From assembly GCF_002067135.1 (NCBI RefSeq), contig NZ_CP020105.1:1488001-1552000 (forward strand): a stretch of DNA of 64,000 bases. Reading direction: 5' to 3'. The notes below the pieces were generated by a model. It was not told the DNA's origin. It saw nothing but the letters and a program-made list of their open reading frames with translations, and searched no databases. This document shows positions 52,072-61,914 of this stretch, piece by piece. How positions within the stretch are numbered: position 1 is the first letter of the stretch; the number at the start of each line of letters is the position of its first letter. Source of the DNA: Spirosoma rigui. Lineage in GTDB: Bacteria > Bacteroidota > Bacteroidia > Cytophagales > Spirosomataceae. Both the position numbers and the translations under genes were made by a program.

Positions 52072-53628
52072 CTACTGTCCGTATAATGCTTTTCCGGCTG
52101 CTTCATACTTATCACCGGGCGACCATTGCGGACGTGTTGCCCGGTTGGCAATCAGTCGGGCAGCGTGCGCGTAGACCTGGCAGAAACGAAGAACGTACCC
52201 ATAATCCAGCGATTCGGGATTATCGATGGCCTGATGGTAGTATTTGCCAATGGCTTCGTCGAACGATTTAAAGCCGGGTGTAAACGTAGGCGCCGGAATG
52301 CCTTTGGCCGCAAAACTAACGTTGTCAGAGCGATCGAAAAGGCCTTGCTCAGGAGCTGGCTCGGCAAATACACCCAGGCCGAATGCTTTGGCAGCTGCTT
52401 CAATTTCGGACTTAGCACCGGTCCGTTCCAAACCCACAACCGAGATGATCGTAGTATCATTATACCCCGCACCATCGGTGTTGAGGTCGAAAACGGTTTG
52501 CTTTAGCGGGACCAACGGGTGTTCGGCATAATAGCTGCTGCCCAGCAGGCCCACTTCTTCACCCGTAAGGGCCAGCACCAGTACCGACCGCTTGGGCCGT
52601 TGCAGCGCGAGCGCTTTGGCGGCTGTCAGAATCGATACGGTTCCGAAGGCATTATCCCGCGCGCCGTTGAAGATGCTGTCTTCGGGCTGGTAAGGAGTTC
52701 CGGATTGCTTACCAACGCCAATGTGGTCGAAGTGGGCCGACAGGACAACGAATTCATCCTTTAGTTTGGGGTCGGTACCTTCGATGATACCGGCTACGTT
52801 GGCCGATGGTGCCGATGACCGAACCCGGCCCGATGTTCGGAGGGTAACGGACAGACCGGCTTCTTTCAATTGCTTGTATTTATTGTTGGCGTTATTGATC
52901 CACAGGTGAGCAACGGGGGCGGTGCCGCTAGTGGTGGTGGGGATACTGACCTGCTCCCGGCTGAAATACTGATTGACGAAACCCCAGGGAATAGATTCAC
53001 TGTACAGCTCAATCAGGGCCGCGGCTCCTTTGTCGGTGGCCAGTTTGCGTTTGCTATTCGATGCTCTGAATATTTCACTCGGTCCTTTGGCGTCTGGCGA
53101 GCCACCCTGCACAATAACGATCCTGCCCTTTACGTCACGTCCTTTGTAGCCGTCGTCACCGTCGGTCAGGCCATAGCCCGCATAAATCGGCTCGCCCGAT
53201 ACGTTGGCCGCGCCCCCGCTCATAACGGCCAGCTCTTTACCCAGCCGCAGCGTATCGGCGCCAACCAGCAGCGTGGCTGAAGTAGCTGCTTTCACCCGTT
53301 CCAGCCTAATGGTTTGCAGATAGCTGGGCTGGCCATCGGTTTGGGCGGCTGGTTTCAGACCCAATGATCGGAACTGTTCCGCGATATACCGGGCGGCAAT
53401 CTGGTTCCCCAACTCCCCCGTCCGGCGTCCCTGCAACTCATCGGATGCCAGGAAGCGCGTTTGGCTCTCGACTTCGGCGCGGGAGATTGAAAATTCAGGG
53501 AACGTAGTAGCCGCCGTCTCGGCATTGGGACGGGGCGGGGCTTTGCGGGCTGCGGGCCGGGGTTGTGCCTGCGTTGTGGTGGCTAGTGCCAGGCCCGTCA
53601 AAAAAGCCAATATGGGTTTCGCTTGCAT
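52072..53628 (-). CDS. Exported M28-family metallopeptidase
   Basis: 518 residues with a signal peptide (ending at TTQAQ). The aminopeptidase-like zinc site is visible: LSAHFDHIG (His and Asp), GARDNAFGT (bridging Asp), ALTGEEVGLLGS (catalytic Glu), FDLNTDGAG (Asp) and KYYHQAIDN (His). A PA insert domain lies between residues about 130 and 240. It removes N-terminal residues from peptides in the periplasm or outside. It is transcribed alone. Confidence 0.92.
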   Translation of the reverse strand: MQAKPILAFLTGLALATTTQAQPRPAARKAPPRPNAETAATTFPEFSISRAEVESQTRFLASDELQGRRTGELGNQIAARYIAEQFRSLGLKPAAQTDGQPSYLQTIRLERVKAATSATLLVGADTLRLGKELAVMSGGAANVSGEPIYAGYGLTDGDDGYKGRDVKGRIVIVQGGSPDAKGPSEIFRASNSKRKLATDKGAAALIELYSESIPWGFVNQYFSREQVSIPTTTSGTAPVAHLWINNANNKYKQLKEAGLSVTLRTSGRVRSSAPSANVAGIIEGTDPKLKDEFVVLSAHFDHIGVGKQSGTPYQPEDSIFNGARDNAFGTVSILTAAKALALQRPKRSVLVLALTGEEVGLLGSSYYAEHPLVPLKQTVFDLNTDGAGYNDTTIISVVGLERTGAKSEIEAAAKAFGLGVFAEPAPEQGLFDRSDNVSFAAKGIPAPTFTPGFKSFDEAIGKYYHQAIDNPESLDYGYVLRFCQVYAHAARLIANRATRPQWSPGDKYEAAGKALYGQ

Positions 53629-53750
53629 ACGAATTAGGTACGATGAGGAGGTGAAAGCGTAAAATTACAAAAAGCGTTGCCCCGCCCTCCGGGAATTATA
53701 TCAATGGTTTTTAGAGGTCGTTCAACCCGGCACCGCGCCGGAAGGTCGGC

Positions 53751-54647
53751 TCAGCGACGTTTGTAGTATTGACGGGCAAAGCGCATGAACGTATCCGCCA
53801 GGCCTTCGCTCATCCCCTGCAACTGAATAGAGTAGAAATCGCGCCGAATGGTGAGCCCGTGCACATCGAGTACGTTGAAGGTACCTGCCTGCAACTCGTT
53901 CTGAACCGCAAACAGCGACACGAAAGCCATGCAGCGTGAATTGGAGAGGTACGATTTAATACTTTCGGTGCTGCCCAGCTGCATTTCGATGGTGAGGTCG
54001 GTAAGCCGCAGTCCGGCCCCCCGCAGCGCATGCTCGACGACTTCGAGCGAACCCGAACCCCGTTCGCGGAGCAGGATCGGAATGGTACTCAACTCGTCGA
54101 GGGTAATTTCATCGCGGCCTGCCAGCGGGTGGTCGGGACGGCAAACCAGAACGAGTTCGTCTTTCACAAACGATGTGTACCGAATGTCGCTGTGGTGAGT
54201 ACGGCCTTCTACCAGCCCCAGGTCGATGTCGTTGTTAAGCAAAGCCTGCTCGATTTGCTGGGTATTTCCGTTCAGCAGCGAGATCGACACTTCGGCCGAC
54301 TGTTCGTGGAAGCGGGCCAGCACGGGTGGGATCACATACTGCGCTACGGTCGTGCTGGCACCCAGTCGGAGGGTTCCTCCCGGTTCGCCCTTGAGCGCAT
54401 TCATGTCGAATTCCAGCTGCCGGTAGGTAGCCATAATGGTTTCGGCATGACGCAGCAAGAGGCTACCGGCCGCTGTCAGGCTTACCTGGTTGCCGCGCCG
54501 GTCGAACAGGGCCGTACCAAACTGGCTTTCTAGCTCCTGAATGTGTTTGGTAACGGCCGGCTGCGTCACAAACAGTTCGGCCGCTGCTTTAGTAAAATTG
54601 AGCCGTTTGGCAACGGTGTAAAAAACGGTCAGTCGGAAGTCGAGCAT
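53751..54647 (-). CDS. LysR-family transcriptional regulator
   Basis: 298 residues. The N-terminal winged helix-turn-helix is FYTVAKRLNFTKAAAELFVTQPAVTKHIQELE-like (first 60 residues), then a substrate-binding domain with LRLGASTTVAQYVIPPVLARF, LDLGLVEGRTHH-like and SISLLNGN pieces. Target genes are not known. The gene is nine bases from the epimerase gene upstream on the same strand, so co-transcription is possible. Confidence 0.92.
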   Translation of the reverse strand: MLDFRLTVFYTVAKRLNFTKAAAELFVTQPAVTKHIQELESQFGTALFDRRGNQVSLTAAGSLLLRHAETIMATYRQLEFDMNALKGEPGGTLRLGASTTVAQYVIPPVLARFHEQSAEVSISLLNGNTQQIEQALLNNDIDLGLVEGRTHHSDIRYTSFVKDELVLVCRPDHPLAGRDEITLDELSTIPILLRERGSGSLEVVEHALRGAGLRLTDLTIEMQLGSTESIKSYLSNSRCMAFVSLFAVQNELQAGTFNVLDVHGLTIRRDFYSIQLQGMSEGLADTFMRFARQYYKRR

Positions 54648-54656
54648 GCTGCAAAC

Positions 54657-56642
54657 TTACTGATGAATCATCGCCTGAACACGTGTTCGGGGACTTATCA
54701 GCTCAGCAGTATGCATAGGCGACACATTCTTGACGCCATTTTTTTGGTCGAGAGTCGAATAGGGGGAATTGTTGCTGATGTACTCGGGAATAAGTTCTTT
54801 CAGAATCCGTACCAGCCCCGCGTCATCGCCAATTGCCAGGAGTTGCTCGAGCCGGTAGATTGCCGGATGCAGCAGTGTGGAGGAAAGGGTTTGCAGGCGT
54901 GCTATTTTGATTTTGGGATGGTGCGTCGGCAACACCGATTCGCGCTCGTTTAGTAACTCTTCGTACAACTTTTCGCCCGGCCGAAGTCCCGTGAACTGGA
55001 GCGCGATGTCCCGGTCGACTTCGTAGCCTGAGAGCCGGATCATTTGCCGGGCCAGGTCGGCGATGCGTACCGGCTTCCCCATGTCGAACACAAACGCTTC
55101 GCCCCCTTTACCTATGGCTGCTGCTTCGAGGACGAGCTGGCAGGCTTCGGGAATGGTCATGAAGTACCGGAAGATGTCCGGGTGCGTAACCGTAACTGGC
55201 CCGCCAGCTTCAATCTGCCGCTTAAACAGCGGGACTACTGATCCGTTGGAGCTCAGCACGTTGCCGAAACGGGTTACAATGAACCGGGTTGTTGTACCGG
55301 ACAGGCTTTGCACATACAGTTCGGCCAACCGCTTGGTAGCTCCCATGACGTTCGTTGGGTTAACCGCCTTGTCGGTCGAGATCATGACAAAGGTGTTAGC
55401 CCCAAATAACACAGCAAGGTCTGCTACTACTTTCGTCCCTATAACATTGGTGTTCACAGCCTCGTATGGGTGTTCTTCCATCAACGGAACGTGTTTATAG
55501 GCTGCTGCGTGAAAGACCAGGTGGGGCCGGTGCGTTTCAAAGAGCCGGTACATTCGGTTTGCGTTGGTCACGTCGCCAATCTGAGCGGTCAGCGTTGTAT
55601 CCAGCAGCGATGTCGTGCAGGTCTGGTTCAACTCAAAGATCAGTTCATACAGGACTGATTCTGCCTGGTCGAGCAGAATAATCTGGCGCGGGCCATAGGC
55701 GAGTAACTGGCGAACCAGCCCGCTGCCAATAGAGCCCGCGGCACCCGTCACCAGCACCACCCGCCCCTGCACCGACCGACCAATGGCGGCATCATCTAAC
55801 CGGATAGCGGGTCGCCCTAGCAGGTCTTCAATGCGGATATCCCGAATCTGGTGCGGACTTAGTTTACCCTTTATCCAGTCGCCCGCCGAGGGAACGAGCT
55901 TCAGGGTGACCTGGTACTGGAGCAGAAAGCGGGCAATCTCATTTCGGCGGGCGGTGGTCAGCCCTTCAATGGCCAGAATAACTTCGGGCTTGTGGGCCGA
56001 CTGGAAAAAGGTGTGTGCGCATTCGTGGGGCGAATACACGCGAATACCCTGAACGGTTTTCTGCACCTTGGCGGGGTTATCGTCAATGAAGCCAACGATG
56101 CGGTAATTCCGCTTGCGGTCGCGCAGCAGGACTTCTTTGGTATAAATACCCATTGCCCCGGCCCCGTAGAGGAGCACCGCCTGCGGATTGCGGGCCGAGC
56201 TGCTGACCAATAACTGGTAGGTCTGCCGGATAGCAAACCGGATGCCAACGAGCAGGACCACGCTAATGAAGTATTCGATGGCCAGGATGGAGGCCGGAAT
56301 GTAAATCGATGGATCGTCGAACAGGTATTTCAACGCCAGCGATCCCGTTACGGCCAGTAGACTACTGTAAGTCACGGCCATAATAACCAGCATGGCATCT
56401 TCGATGCCCGTATGGCGGATGACACCCGCGAAGGGACGTATGATCAGAAACAGCAACCAGCGGCAGGCCAGTAGCCCGGCCAGATGTGGCCAGTGCCAGG
56501 TAGAAAAATCGAGTGCGAAATTAAAACGGAGGGTCCAGGCGCAACAGAAAGCAAAGACGGTGACGGTTAAATCGACAAGTAGTACCAGTAAGCGGGGCGC
56601 AAATCGGTCGATCAGCTTCGCCAGCAGTAAACGAATCATCAT
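54657..56642 (-). CDS. Polysaccharide biosynthesis nucleotide-sugar epimerase/dehydratase (FlaA1/CapD type)
   Basis: 661 residues from the ATG at 56642; the longer frame to 56684 adds a poor extension. Four hydrophobic segments are followed by a CoA-binding-like domain (VLLYGAGAMGIYTKEVLL) and a SDR-type half with VTGAAGSIGSGLVRQLLAYG, STDKAVNPTNVMGATKRLAE. The usual Tyr of the YxxxK pair is Met here, as in WbpM/PglF. It dehydrates or epimerises a UDP-sugar for surface glycans. It is near a LysR gene. Confidence 0.93.
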   Translation of the reverse strand: MMIRLLLAKLIDRFAPRLLVLLVDLTVTVFAFCCAWTLRFNFALDFSTWHWPHLAGLLACRWLLFLIIRPFAGVIRHTGIEDAMLVIMAVTYSSLLAVTGSLALKYLFDDPSIYIPASILAIEYFISVVLLVGIRFAIRQTYQLLVSSSARNPQAVLLYGAGAMGIYTKEVLLRDRKRNYRIVGFIDDNPAKVQKTVQGIRVYSPHECAHTFFQSAHKPEVILAIEGLTTARRNEIARFLLQYQVTLKLVPSAGDWIKGKLSPHQIRDIRIEDLLGRPAIRLDDAAIGRSVQGRVVLVTGAAGSIGSGLVRQLLAYGPRQIILLDQAESVLYELIFELNQTCTTSLLDTTLTAQIGDVTNANRMYRLFETHRPHLVFHAAAYKHVPLMEEHPYEAVNTNVIGTKVVADLAVLFGANTFVMISTDKAVNPTNVMGATKRLAELYVQSLSGTTTRFIVTRFGNVLSSNGSVVPLFKRQIEAGGPVTVTHPDIFRYFMTIPEACQLVLEAAAIGKGGEAFVFDMGKPVRIADLARQMIRLSGYEVDRDIALQFTGLRPGEKLYEELLNERESVLPTHHPKIKIARLQTLSSTLLHPAIYRLEQLLAIGDDAGLVRILKELIPEYISNNSPYSTLDQKNGVKNVSPMHTAELISPRTRVQAMIHQ

Positions 56643-56781
56643 CAGGGTAGTTAAGGTGTGGTAGCATGGGGCAAACGAAGTCACTATGATCCAGGCTATT
56701 GCCTGTGACGATCGTAACTCAACAAATATATTTAATTGGCTACATTATACGGAAGCCTTATAATAAATAGACGTAAAACTA

Positions 56782-56812
56782 CTTAGCCGTCACACGGAAG
56801 TGGACGGCTAAG
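56782..56812 (-). terminator. Hairpin ending the DUF2480 gene
   Basis: CTTAGCCGTC (56782-56791) pairs with GACGGCTAAG (56803-56812). On the minus strand the stem is followed by TAGTTTTAC. A likely terminator for the gene at 56856-57365. Confidence 0.72.
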
Positions 56813-56855
56813 GGGAAAAAGCGGGACGTATCGAAAAATGGCTGCCGGATGGCTC

Positions 56856-57365
56856 TTACCGGGGACGTTTATAAAGCGGGACCGTACTGCAGGGTTCACC
56901 GAACAGCAGGCTTTGCACAACCGGTTTCAGCAGCCGCGTCAATTCAACGTAAGCCGCTACGGGTACTGGCACTTTGGAGCAGCCTTTCACCACCACACGG
57001 GCATCACGATAGTCCTCCGGATTGATGGCGGCAATGGCGTCGAAGTATAGTTTCTCGTCGAGATCGGCCAACGTGCCGTACACAACTGTATGGGCATACG
57101 GCTGAAGGTGCAGCGTGAGGAGCATGTAAGCCCAGGTAGGCACAATAGCGTCTTCGGTGCAGGTGATCGCTACGTTCTTGCCCGTGTACTGGCTCCAGTT
57201 GTGTTCCTTAAGAAACGCCCGGAAGTCTTTCTCCTTAAGAATCAAACCCATAAACAGGTTGTCTTTTAGGTCATAAACAACGCGCTCGCCGGGATGGTAA
57301 TACGTTTCAAGATCGAGCGACACGAGCCCGCTGCCCGCCACCCGGTTGATAATTTCAGTTTCCAT
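56856..57365 (-). CDS. DUF2480-family protein
   Basis: 169 residues from the ATG at 57365. Diagnostic DUF2480 pieces are SLDLETYYHPGERVVYDLKD, LILKEKDFRAFLKEHNWSQYTGKNVAI and VVVKGCSKVPVPVAAYVEL. It is a conserved small protein in Bacteroidota, cytoplasmic, with unknown function. It is divergent from dnaN; the short space between includes the dnaN -7 element. Confidence 0.88.
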   Translation of the reverse strand: METEIINRVAGSGLVSLDLETYYHPGERVVYDLKDNLFMGLILKEKDFRAFLKEHNWSQYTGKNVAITCTEDAIVPTWAYMLLTLHLQPYAHTVVYGTLADLDEKLYFDAIAAINPEDYRDARVVVKGCSKVPVPVAAYVELTRLLKPVVQSLLFGEPCSTVPLYKRPR

Positions 57366-57518
57366 TACGTTCTGAATCACTAAAGTGTTTGACCGGATAA
57401 TGCCCGGTTTCTGCCCGTATAACCAGACCTCGCCTGGTCCTTATCTATACATTATCAAGGGGCTTTAGGTTCTTTGTCCGTCTGTAGAAAAACCGGCCGA
57501 AGCGTCGGTTATTTTTGC

Positions 57519-57526
57519 TACTTTTG
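57519..57526 (+). promoter_or_regulatory. -7 element TACTTTTG for dnaN
   Basis: An exact TAnnTTTG match, 41 bases before the dnaN ATG. No -33 TTG is visible at the normal spacing. It is the clearest candidate among the -7 sites found. Confidence 0.5.
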
Positions 57527-57567
57527 CTTTATATAAAGTGGTTAAACCGATACCTATCGACTAGCTT

Positions 57568-58704
57568 ATGAAATTCATAGTTTCCTCGTCTGTTCTGCTC
57601 AAAAACCTCCAGAATATAAATGGCGTTGTGGCTACCAATCCCATTGTGCCCATTCTCGAAAATTTCCTGTTTCGGATCGAAGACGGGACTCTGACGGTGA
57701 CCGCGTCGGATCTGCAAACGACGATGACGACGCAGATTCCGGTCGAAGCCAGTGAGAACGGAGCCATTGCTATCCCGGCCAAATTGCTGCTGGACACGCT
57801 CCGTAGCCTGCCCGAACAGCCCGTAACCATAAACATCGACACCGAAACCTTCGGTACGGAAATCCTGACCGATAACGGTCGTTATAAGCTCTCGGGCGAA
57901 AACCCCATCGACTTCCCCAAACTGCCAACGGTCAGCAAAACGATGTCGGTAGAAATGACGTCCGATGTGCTGCTCGGTGCAATCAACAACACCGTTTTTG
58001 CTACCAGCACCGACGATCTGCGGCCTGCAATGACGGGGGTGTATCTGCAACTGAGCGACGATAACGCGACGTTCGTGGCGACCGACGGACACCGGCTTAT
58101 CCGGTACCGGCGTACCGACCTGGGCAGTGGCCCATCGTCGGTATCGGCCAGTACGTCGCTCATCATTCCGCGCAAGGCGCTGCAATTGCTCAAGGCGTCC
58201 CTGCCTGAGAATGTATCGGTCGTAGCCGAATTCAGCCAGGCTAACGCGTCGTTTACCTTCGGACCAACGCAGTTGATCTGCCGGCTGATCGACGAGCGAT
58301 TCCCCGATTACGAGAACGCGATCCCAACCAACAACCCGAACGTAATGACCATTGGCCGGACCGATCTGCTCAACTCGCTGAAGCGGATCATGATCTACGC
58401 CAACCGGACAACCCACCAGATTCGGCTGTCGCTGAAAGCTAATTCGCTGACGATCTCGGCTGAAGACCTCGATTACTCCAATGAAGCCAATGAGAAGCTG
58501 CTCTGCGATTATGACGGCGACCCGATGGAGATTGGTTTCAACGCCAAACTAATGGCCGAAGTCCTGAGCAACCTCAGCGCTAAAATGATCACCCTGGAAA
58601 TGTCGGCGCCGAACCGCGCGGGTCTGCTTATTCCCGCCGATAAGGAGGAGAACGAGGATATTCTGATGCTGGTGATGCCGGTCATGTTGAACACATACGC
58701 TTAA
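57568..58704 (+). CDS. dnaN: DNA polymerase III sliding clamp (beta subunit)
   Basis: 378 residues; the usual size and three-domain layout. Signatures include the start KFIVSSSVLLKNLQNINGVV, LSGENPIDFPKLP, FVATDGHRLIRYR and the C-terminal LVMPVMLN that forms part of the client-binding cleft. It forms the ring clamp that keeps the polymerase on DNA. It is not beside dnaA here. A hairpin separates it from the MFS gene. Confidence 0.97.
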   Translation: MKFIVSSSVLLKNLQNINGVVATNPIVPILENFLFRIEDGTLTVTASDLQTTMTTQIPVEASENGAIAIPAKLLLDTLRSLPEQPVTINIDTETFGTEILTDNGRYKLSGENPIDFPKLPTVSKTMSVEMTSDVLLGAINNTVFATSTDDLRPAMTGVYLQLSDDNATFVATDGHRLIRYRRTDLGSGPSSVSASTSLIIPRKALQLLKASLPENVSVVAEFSQANASFTFGPTQLICRLIDERFPDYENAIPTNNPNVMTIGRTDLLNSLKRIMIYANRTTHQIRLSLKANSLTISAEDLDYSNEANEKLLCDYDGDPMEIGFNAKLMAEVLSNLSAKMITLEMSAPNRAGLLIPADKEENEDILMLVMPVMLNTYA

Positions 58705-58712
58705 TGGCGGAG

Positions 58713-58786
58713 AGGAGGGGGAAGGAAGGGGAAACGGATAGAAAAGGAGTCAATGCCTTCGCCGTCGTCCCTTCCTTCCCCCTCCT
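58713..58786 (+). terminator. Purine/pyrimidine hairpin between dnaN and the MFS gene
   Basis: A perfect 18-base stem (58713-58730 with 58769-58786) of purine-rich on one side and pyrimidine-rich on the other, followed by a T6 run, ending 15 bases before the MFS ATG. It resembles the structure before gltX. Confidence 0.7.
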
Positions 58787-58801
58787 TCCTTTTTTCCCTT
58801 C

Positions 58802-60022
58802 ATGAAAAAACGTACCGGTCCTGCGCTTGTCTTTATTTTTATTACGCTCCTGATCGATGTAACGGGATTAGGAATCATCATCCCGGTTTTTCCGAAACTG
58901 ATTGAGCAGTTAATCGACGGTAATCTTAGCCAGGCGGCCAGTTATGGCGGTTGGTTATCGTTCTCGTACGCGCTGATGCAGTTTGTTTTCTCACCCATCC
59001 TGGGTGGTCTTAGCGACCGTTTTGGCCGGCGGCCGGTGTTGCTGTTCTCCTTGTTCGGCTTTGGTCTCGATTACATTCTGCAGGGGTTTGCGCCAACGAT
59101 TGGCTGGTTGTTTGTGGGACGTTTACTGGCGGGCGTTACCGGGGCCAGCTTCACAACGGCCAATGCATACATCGCCGACATCAGCACGCCGGAAAAGCGG
59201 GCGCAGAACTTTGGACTGGTTGGAGCCGCATTTGGGGTTGGCTTCATTCTGGGACCGGCTATGGGTGGCTATCTGGGTCAGTTTGGACCCCGGGTGCCGT
59301 TCTTCGTAGCAGCCGGATTATCCCTGGTCAATTTCCTGTATGGCTTTTTTATTCTTCCAGAATCACTGGCACCCGAAAACCGGCGGCCGTTCGACTGGCG
59401 ACGGGCCAATCCGGTTGGATCGCTGATGAACCTGGGACGCTACCCGGTTATTCTGGGGCTGGTTGCGTCGCTGGTACTGATCTACATCGCCGGTTTTGCC
59501 GTGCAGGGTACCTGGACATTCTACACGATGGAGAAATTCAAATGGGACGAGAAAACCGTGGGCTGGTCGCTAGCGGCTATCGGGTTGGCGTTTGCCATTG
59601 TGCAGGGCGGATTAAGCCGGGTTATCATCCCGAAGCTGGGGCAGCAGCGTTCAGTCTATGTAGGCCTGCTGTTTAGTGCACTTGGCTTTGCGCTGTTCGC
59701 GTTTGCCACCCAGAGCTGGATGATGTTTGCCTTTATGAGTGTATACGCCCTGGGTGGCATTGCAGGCCCTTCTGTGCAGGGCATTATTTCGACGCAGGTA
59801 CCCGCCAACGAGCAAGGTGAAGTACAGGGAGCACTAACCAGCTTGACTAGTACTACGTCCATTATTGGCCCGCTCATCATGACCAACCTGTTCTCCTACT
59901 TCACCGCCACTACGGCGCCGGTCTATTTTCCGGGGGCACCTTACCTGCTGGGAGCGGTACTTACACTTTTCAGCGCTCTGCTGGCCTGGCGCGGTTTTCG
60001 CAAAACCCGGCTGGCTACCTAG
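58802..60022 (+). CDS. Major facilitator superfamily exporter, TCR/Tet-like
   Basis: 406 residues, twelve hydrophobic segments. The MFS motif A loop [18 protein letters not shown] lies after the second helix and GxLxGPxxGG-like [13 protein letters not shown] in the fifth. The pattern is of the tetracycline-resistance (TCR) drug/H+ antiporter group. A drug substrate is not proven. It ends 37 bases before the convergent yceI-like gene. Confidence 0.9.
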   Translation: MKKRTGPALVFIFITLLIDVTGLGIIIPVFPKLIEQLIDGNLSQAASYGGWLSFSYALMQFVFSPILGGLSDRFGRRPVLLFSLFGFGLDYILQGFAPTIGWLFVGRLLAGVTGASFTTANAYIADISTPEKRAQNFGLVGAAFGVGFILGPAMGGYLGQFGPRVPFFVAAGLSLVNFLYGFFILPESLAPENRRPFDWRRANPVGSLMNLGRYPVILGLVASLVLIYIAGFAVQGTWTFYTMEKFKWDEKTVGWSLAAIGLAFAIVQGGLSRVIIPKLGQQRSVYVGLLFSALGFALFAFATQSWMMFAFMSVYALGGIAGPSVQGIISTQVPANEQGEVQGALTSLTSTTSIIGPLIMTNLFSYFTATTAPVYFPGAPYLLGAVLTLFSALLAWRGFRKTRLAT

Positions 60023-60059
60023 CGATAGCGGAAACGTCGGGCTACGGAGCAAAAGCCTT

Positions 60060-60617
60060 TTACAACGTAAACACAACGTTGAACTTAAGCACCATGCCGT
60101 CTTCTGTCTTCATGCCCATCAGCGAAGGACGTTCAATATTATGATCGCTCATGTTTACTGGGAATTCGCCAGAGAGGGTTAGTTTGCCGCCCGCATCTTT
60201 GCGCGTCGCCTGCAGCGTAACGGGTTTGGCTACCCCGTGAAAAGTCAGGGTCCCTTTTGCCGTCAATGCACCGTTCTGCCCCGCCTTTATATCGGCGCTC
60301 ACGAACGTCACATTCGGGTATTTAAGCCCTTCAAGAACTTCCATCGCGTGTGAGTCGCGGTTGTTATTGTCGCTGTCAAACGAGGCTACTTTGACTGAAA
60401 CCGCAACCGTTTCAGGCTGTTTTGTCTCATCGTTGTAGATCAGGGCACAGTTAACATCGTGGCTAACTCCGTCCCAGTTGTGGAGCGGATGCCGGGCCGA
60501 GTACGTGACCGTCGACAGGCTCTTGTCGGCCATCAGCTTGCGCTTGGCCATCGGATTCACAAAGGCGCACAGTATCCCGATAGCCAGCAGGCAGCTATAT
60601 TTCATCATGACGTTCAT
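60060..60617 (-). CDS. YceI-family lipid-binding protein
   Basis: 185 residues. A short signal/hydrophobic start is followed by the YceI fold: VTYSARHPLHNWDGVS, KVASFDSDNNNRDSHAMEVLEGLKYPN-like sequence, and LTFHGVAKPVTL. YceI proteins bind isoprenoids in the periplasm. It lies four bases after the b561-like gene on the same strand, in a set with a Rieske gene. Confidence 0.9.
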   Translation of the reverse strand: MNVMMKYSCLLAIGILCAFVNPMAKRKLMADKSLSTVTYSARHPLHNWDGVSHDVNCALIYNDETKQPETVAVSVKVASFDSDNNNRDSHAMEVLEGLKYPNVTFVSADIKAGQNGALTAKGTLTFHGVAKPVTLQATRKDAGGKLTLSGEFPVNMSDHNIERPSLMGMKTEDGMVLKFNVVFTL

Positions 60618-60621
60618 GGGC

Positions 60622-61311
60622 TTAGAAAGTTAAGGCAACCACTGATGCGGCATATGCACCAAACGTTGTGTAGGCAGCCGCCCGGTGGTAAGGCTTGAGT
60701 TCCGGATTGTCCGAAATCATGTGTGCCAGTACGTTGGTAGCAATCATGCCTGTCAGGTGAACGATAGCCAGGTATTTATGCAGCTTAATGGAGGTAAATC
60801 CCTTGCGGGCGCCAATGACCGGCGGGGGCGTTGTAAGCGAAAGCGCCAGCGTTGTTCCGTAGGCGATGTTGATGAACGTAGCCGACCGTTCGTGCCATTT
60901 CTTCGTGTCGGCATATTCCTGCCCTTTCGCATTGTACAGCTTGGCACCGAGCAAACCCTGCGCCACAAAACCGGCCAGGGTAACAAACCCGCCAATCTGG
61001 TGCGTAATGAGCATGGTACGCCGGACGTTCAGTTCCTTTGTTCGGCCTTCCGGCGTCAAGGGAGCTACCTTCAGGACGCGCAATAGCCCTTTGGGACCCC
61101 AGAACGCCCGTTGTGTGAACAGCATCTTGTGCGGCAGCAGCGGCTGCGCTGCATCAGTCGAGTCGGCAAGGCCAGCGAGCAGATCACTGGCCGATGGGTC
61201 GGCTGCAGTAGCGGGCGTACCGGTTGTATCCCGCCGTACCGAAGTAGTATCCTGCGCCCGTAACGATCCCGCCCCAAGCCCGATCAGTAAGGCAAACCAG
61301 ATGAATTTCAT
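60622..61311 (-). CDS. b561-like membrane protein (probable heme b)
   Basis: 229 residues. A signal-like start (ends at LRAQ), then about four helices. Candidate heme-ligand histidines are His104 (THQIGG), His140 (KWHERS), His178, His185 and His197 (KLHKY, VHLTGM, LAHM) and His209. The spacing of paired His on helices fits a cytochrome b561-like electron carrier, but I do not recognise a precise family. It lies between a Rieske lipoprotein gene (11 bases) and yceI (4 bases), so the three should be co-transcribed. Confidence 0.7.
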   Translation of the reverse strand: MKFIWFALLIGLGAGSLRAQDTTSVRRDTTGTPATAADPSASDLLAGLADSTDAAQPLLPHKMLFTQRAFWGPKGLLRVLKVAPLTPEGRTKELNVRRTMLITHQIGGFVTLAGFVAQGLLGAKLYNAKGQEYADTKKWHERSATFINIAYGTTLALSLTTPPPVIGARKGFTSIKLHKYLAIVHLTGMIATNVLAHMISDNPELKPYHRAAAYTTFGAYAASVVALTF

Positions 61312-61322
61312 GGACTGTTGGT

Positions 61323-61844
61323 TTAGGCGGTTACCGTTAAGGTATTACCATCGGCACTGACGGACGTTTTGTAGAGTTTCATCGCTGCCTGTCCGGGTTC
61401 GGCGGGTGCTTTTGTGCTTCCATCAATGGCAAAGACAGAGCCGTGTGCCACACACAGGAAATCATTGGATGTGAGCCGGTAACCAACGCCATCCTGCCCC
61501 TGGTGGGTACACAGGCGCTGAATGGCCACGTATTTCCCCCCCACAGTATTCGCAATCAATACGTCACCTACTTTCACGTATTCGCCCACGGTTTTAAGCT
61601 TTGTAAAATCCGGATTTGTCAAATCAACCGTGAAATTGATCGCTCCTTTCGACGTTTGGCTGTTGCCCGTCAGACCGGTACTGGTGGTCGGTGTGCCGGC
61701 CACTGGTGCTGGATCGTCACTTTTGGAGCAGGATGTCAGCGAAGTTCCCATGCAGTAAAAGGCCATCAGGGCCGCACTGCTCATACCTAGACTGCGCAGG
61801 AATTCACCGCGCTTCATTTGTTCACTCATTGGATTAGCTTTCAT
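61323..61844 (-). CDS. Rieske 2Fe-2S protein, lipoprotein type
   Basis: 173 residues. A signal with lipobox LTSC (Cys39) anchors it to a membrane. The Rieske site is complete: CTH (Cys112, His114) and CVAH (Cys131, His134). The Ser/Thr-rich linker after the lipobox fits. It should carry one-electron transfer in the periplasm, with the following b561-like protein as natural partner. It is not a bc1 subunit, as no petB/petC is near. Confidence 0.9.
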   Translation of the reverse strand: MKANPMSEQMKRGEFLRSLGMSSAALMAFYCMGTSLTSCSKSDDPAPVAGTPTTSTGLTGNSQTSKGAINFTVDLTNPDFTKLKTVGEYVKVGDVLIANTVGGKYVAIQRLCTHQGQDGVGYRLTSNDFLCVAHGSVFAIDGSTKAPAEPGQAAMKLYKTSVSADGNTLTVTA

Positions 61845-61914
61845 TCGTTGCTCGATTAATGTAGTTACACAGGTTGATAATTAGCGAAATAGGCAGGGGT
61901 TGGTAAAGAGACGT